NCBI RefSeq assembly: GCF_017654505.1
Contig: NC_054559.1
Location: forward strand, 15,882,370 to 15,946,369
Origin: Polyodon spathula
Taxonomy: Eukaryota > Chordata > Actinopteri > Acipenseriformes > Polyodontidae
Direction: 5' to 3'
Length of the DNA stretch: 64,000 nt
Shown: one piece after another, positions 62,366 through 64,000 of the stretch
Layout: every line of letters starts with the position of its first letter
Numbering within the stretch: position 1 is the stretch's first letter
The notes under the pieces: model-generated
What the model saw: the letters and a program-made list of their open reading frames with translations, nothing else
Databases searched by the model: none
What the model was told of the DNA's origin: nothing
Program-made: the position numbers and the translations under genes

Positions 62366-62776
62366 GATCCTATGAGTCCTACAAGCACTTTGCCTCCACT
62401 TCCTGAGACGGCTGTTCCTCTTGATCTGCCTGCTGTAGCTGCCTCCTTTAATATGCCTCAGAAACCTGAGCTGAAAGTGACGAACATTGAAAACCCCAAA
62501 GGAGTGGGCATACTGTGGGATTTGTCACAGGTTGACACCAGCGTTGCCTCAATTCAGAGCTACTGTTTGCATGTTCTTTACGAGAACGCTAATGTTAGAA
62601 AGCTGCGCTGGAGGAGTATAGGAGTCATCAAAGCAATACAGCTTCCAATGTGTTGCAGGCTGACTAAGGTCAGCCCTGGAAGGTATCATTTTGCAGTTGT
62701 TGGAAAGGATATTTACGGACGGTTCGGACCCTATAGTGATATACAGTCTACCACAGTCAATGCTGTTGACGTGTAG
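62366..62776 (+). CDS. ATF7IP2: ATF7IP2 terminal coding exon: fibronectin type III domain
   Basis: The acceptor ATGCATTCTGCAG ends at 62365. The exon opens DPMSPTSTLPPLPETAVPLD and enters the FN3 domain at QKPELKVTNIENPKGVGILW. It continues through SIQSYCLHVLYENANVRKLR, IGVIKAIQLPMCCRLTKVSP and GRYHFAVVGKDIYGRFGPYS, and ends NAVDV with TAG at 62774-62776. The block KDIYGRFGP, the LPM.C.LT motif and the W.IGE(V/I)KA pattern are diagnostic of the ATF7IP/ATF7IP2 C-terminus. In ATF7IP this domain recruits partners such as MBD1. There are no lesions. ATF7IP2 is preferred over ATF7IP because of the short gene and because GRIN2A, not GRIN2B, is the neighbour. If all intact exons from 56961 join, the product is 357 residues (long 61704 exon) or 305 (short). 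Confidence 0.95.
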   Translation, partial: DPMSPTSTLPPLPETAVPLDLPAVAASFNMPQKPELKVTNIENPKGVGILWDLSQVDTSVASIQSYCLHVLYENANVRKLRWRSIGVIKAIQLPMCCRLTKVSPGRYHFAVVGKDIYGRFGPYSDIQSTTVNAVDV

Positions 62777-63750
62777 GAGTGTTTCATTATGTATTTATGA
62801 CGTGGGAGATACTGAGCATCCATGTAATAGAGTGGCTCTTCCAGTAATGTCATTGTGGGCTGTTCACCGCAGTCCTCAGAAGTAACATAAACGCAGCACT
62901 CCATGTGACTTTGTGTAGAAAAGTCTTGAAACCTGAATTGGCAACAAGGTTTGATTGCCAGCGCAGTTCACCCTGGCATTCTTCTGTTGGATTTGAATGC
63001 ATGCAAGGTCAAAGTGGGAGTTCGCACTTCAGTAATGAACATGAACAAGTTTGATCTCTTTCAGCGTATAGTTACAACTTCTTTGTTGCTGAGTCGGATG
63101 AGATTGGCTTAATCATATGTTAGTTAAACAAGGCGCCTCCTTTTGCAGAAGCTGATTTTAGGCTGCCTGTTGTGTTCTTAACCAGTCTTGGAGTACCTTT
63201 GATTTGGAGAATCACAAGCTGCATTCAGTCGTAGTTTTGCCTGAATTGATTGGAGAGGGAGCTGTTTTGTTTTGTTTACCTCTTAATTAGTTGAATAAAT
63301 TAGGTAAAGAACATACTGCATACTTTTGTATACATGGAATGTTTACAACAAGTAATAAACAATACACCGGCACAAATTTGTATTTTTATGTAAGGAATGT
63401 GAAGCGTAGAGATTATGCCGCGAACTTGTTCCCAGCTGTGTGTTTTTGTTTTTGTTTTTTTATTTTATTTAAAGGTACTTGGACACCAGAGTGAAATTCA
63501 CAAAGTCTTTTCAATTAAAACTGTAATAATGCAAAATGCCAATGACATTTTGAAGTGCAAGGCTTTGTGAATGACTCCTGAGATGTTTGAGGGAAAGTGT
63601 AACAATGCAGGTGACTTGTATGTTTACACATTTTTGTTACACAGTTTAAATTGTGAAGTGTTGGTCTGTAAAGGTGTTTTGTTTTTTAATAAACACATAT
63701 TGTGTGTAATGTGTAGTTTTTCATACTTTTCACTTACACAAAATAAACCA
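62777..63750 (+). other. ATF7IP2: ATF7IP2 3' UTR with poly(A) signals
   Basis: After the stop the sequence is AT-rich with no further coding exon. AATAAA occurs at 63294-63299, 63354-63359, 63688-63693 and 63742-63747. The last two lie in a U/GU-rich context and are the best candidates for the main cleavage region. The exact end of the transcript cannot be fixed from sequence. Confidence 0.5.
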
Positions 63751-64000
63751 TATAATGTATATAAATATTCAGGAGGTTGTGCGAATGTAAGAGTATTTTG
63801 TATAATAGGACACTAAAGCCCTGTTTCTTCTTTGTACATGGGCAGCCTTGCAATACTGCAGCACTGAAATGTTCCTCAGTGGCCTCCTTACAGCAGAGCA
63901 ACTTGCACAAGTTTGTTTCAAATTCAGTAGGTTGTAGGGTTGGTAGGAAAAGGTAACAAAACTTAGTTATGCATTAAAACGCCAGCTTAACAGCTATAAG

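Overview
This is vertebrate genomic DNA: AT-rich, gene-poor, with long introns, many microsatellites and minisatellites, tRNA-derived SINEs and decayed LINE tails. Two genes can be identified from conserved exons with good splice sites. The minus strand carries the 5' half of GRIN2A (NMDA-receptor subunit GluN2A). The plus strand carries ATF7IP2 (MCAF2-like, a SETDB1 co-factor) at the right end. The two genes are divergent (head to head), as I recall for human chromosome 16p13. The repeat types suggest a fish, perhaps a non-teleost ray-finned fish such as a sturgeon, paddlefish or gar. That is an inference.

Layout. 1-4144: intron downstream of GRIN2A coding exon 3, with a CR1-type LINE tail, a telomere-like CCCTAA patch and a SINE. 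4145-4259, 9274-9866 and 38545-38967: GRIN2A coding exons 3, 2 and 1. Their phases join perfectly and they encode the signal peptide and about 370 residues of the amino-terminal domain. The intron between coding exons 1 and 2 is 28.7 kb and holds most of the tandem arrays (35-, 54-, 16- and 40-bp units and two large GA arrays). About 42.1-44.4 kb: probable GRIN2A 5' UTR exon and promoter region. About 44.5-54.1 kb: intergenic, no gene seen. 54.1-63.8 kb: ATF7IP2.

The most unusual feature is the state of ATF7IP2. The nuclear-localisation/coiled-coil exons and the SUMO-interacting-motif and fibronectin type III exons are intact. The N-terminal exon and the middle exons carry in-frame stops and frame switches. 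Splice phases allow the intact exons to be joined directly, skipping every damaged exon, into a compact protein of about 305 or 357 residues. It could be a decaying duplicate, a gene that has shed exons, or an assembly with errors.

A second item is a pair of about 390-bp AT-rich inverted-repeat elements, one inside GRIN2A and one inside ATF7IP2, with conserved interiors. An internally repetitive element built on the word CATGCTTTA recurs in at least five places. No CRISPR, operon, phage or tRNA gene is present.
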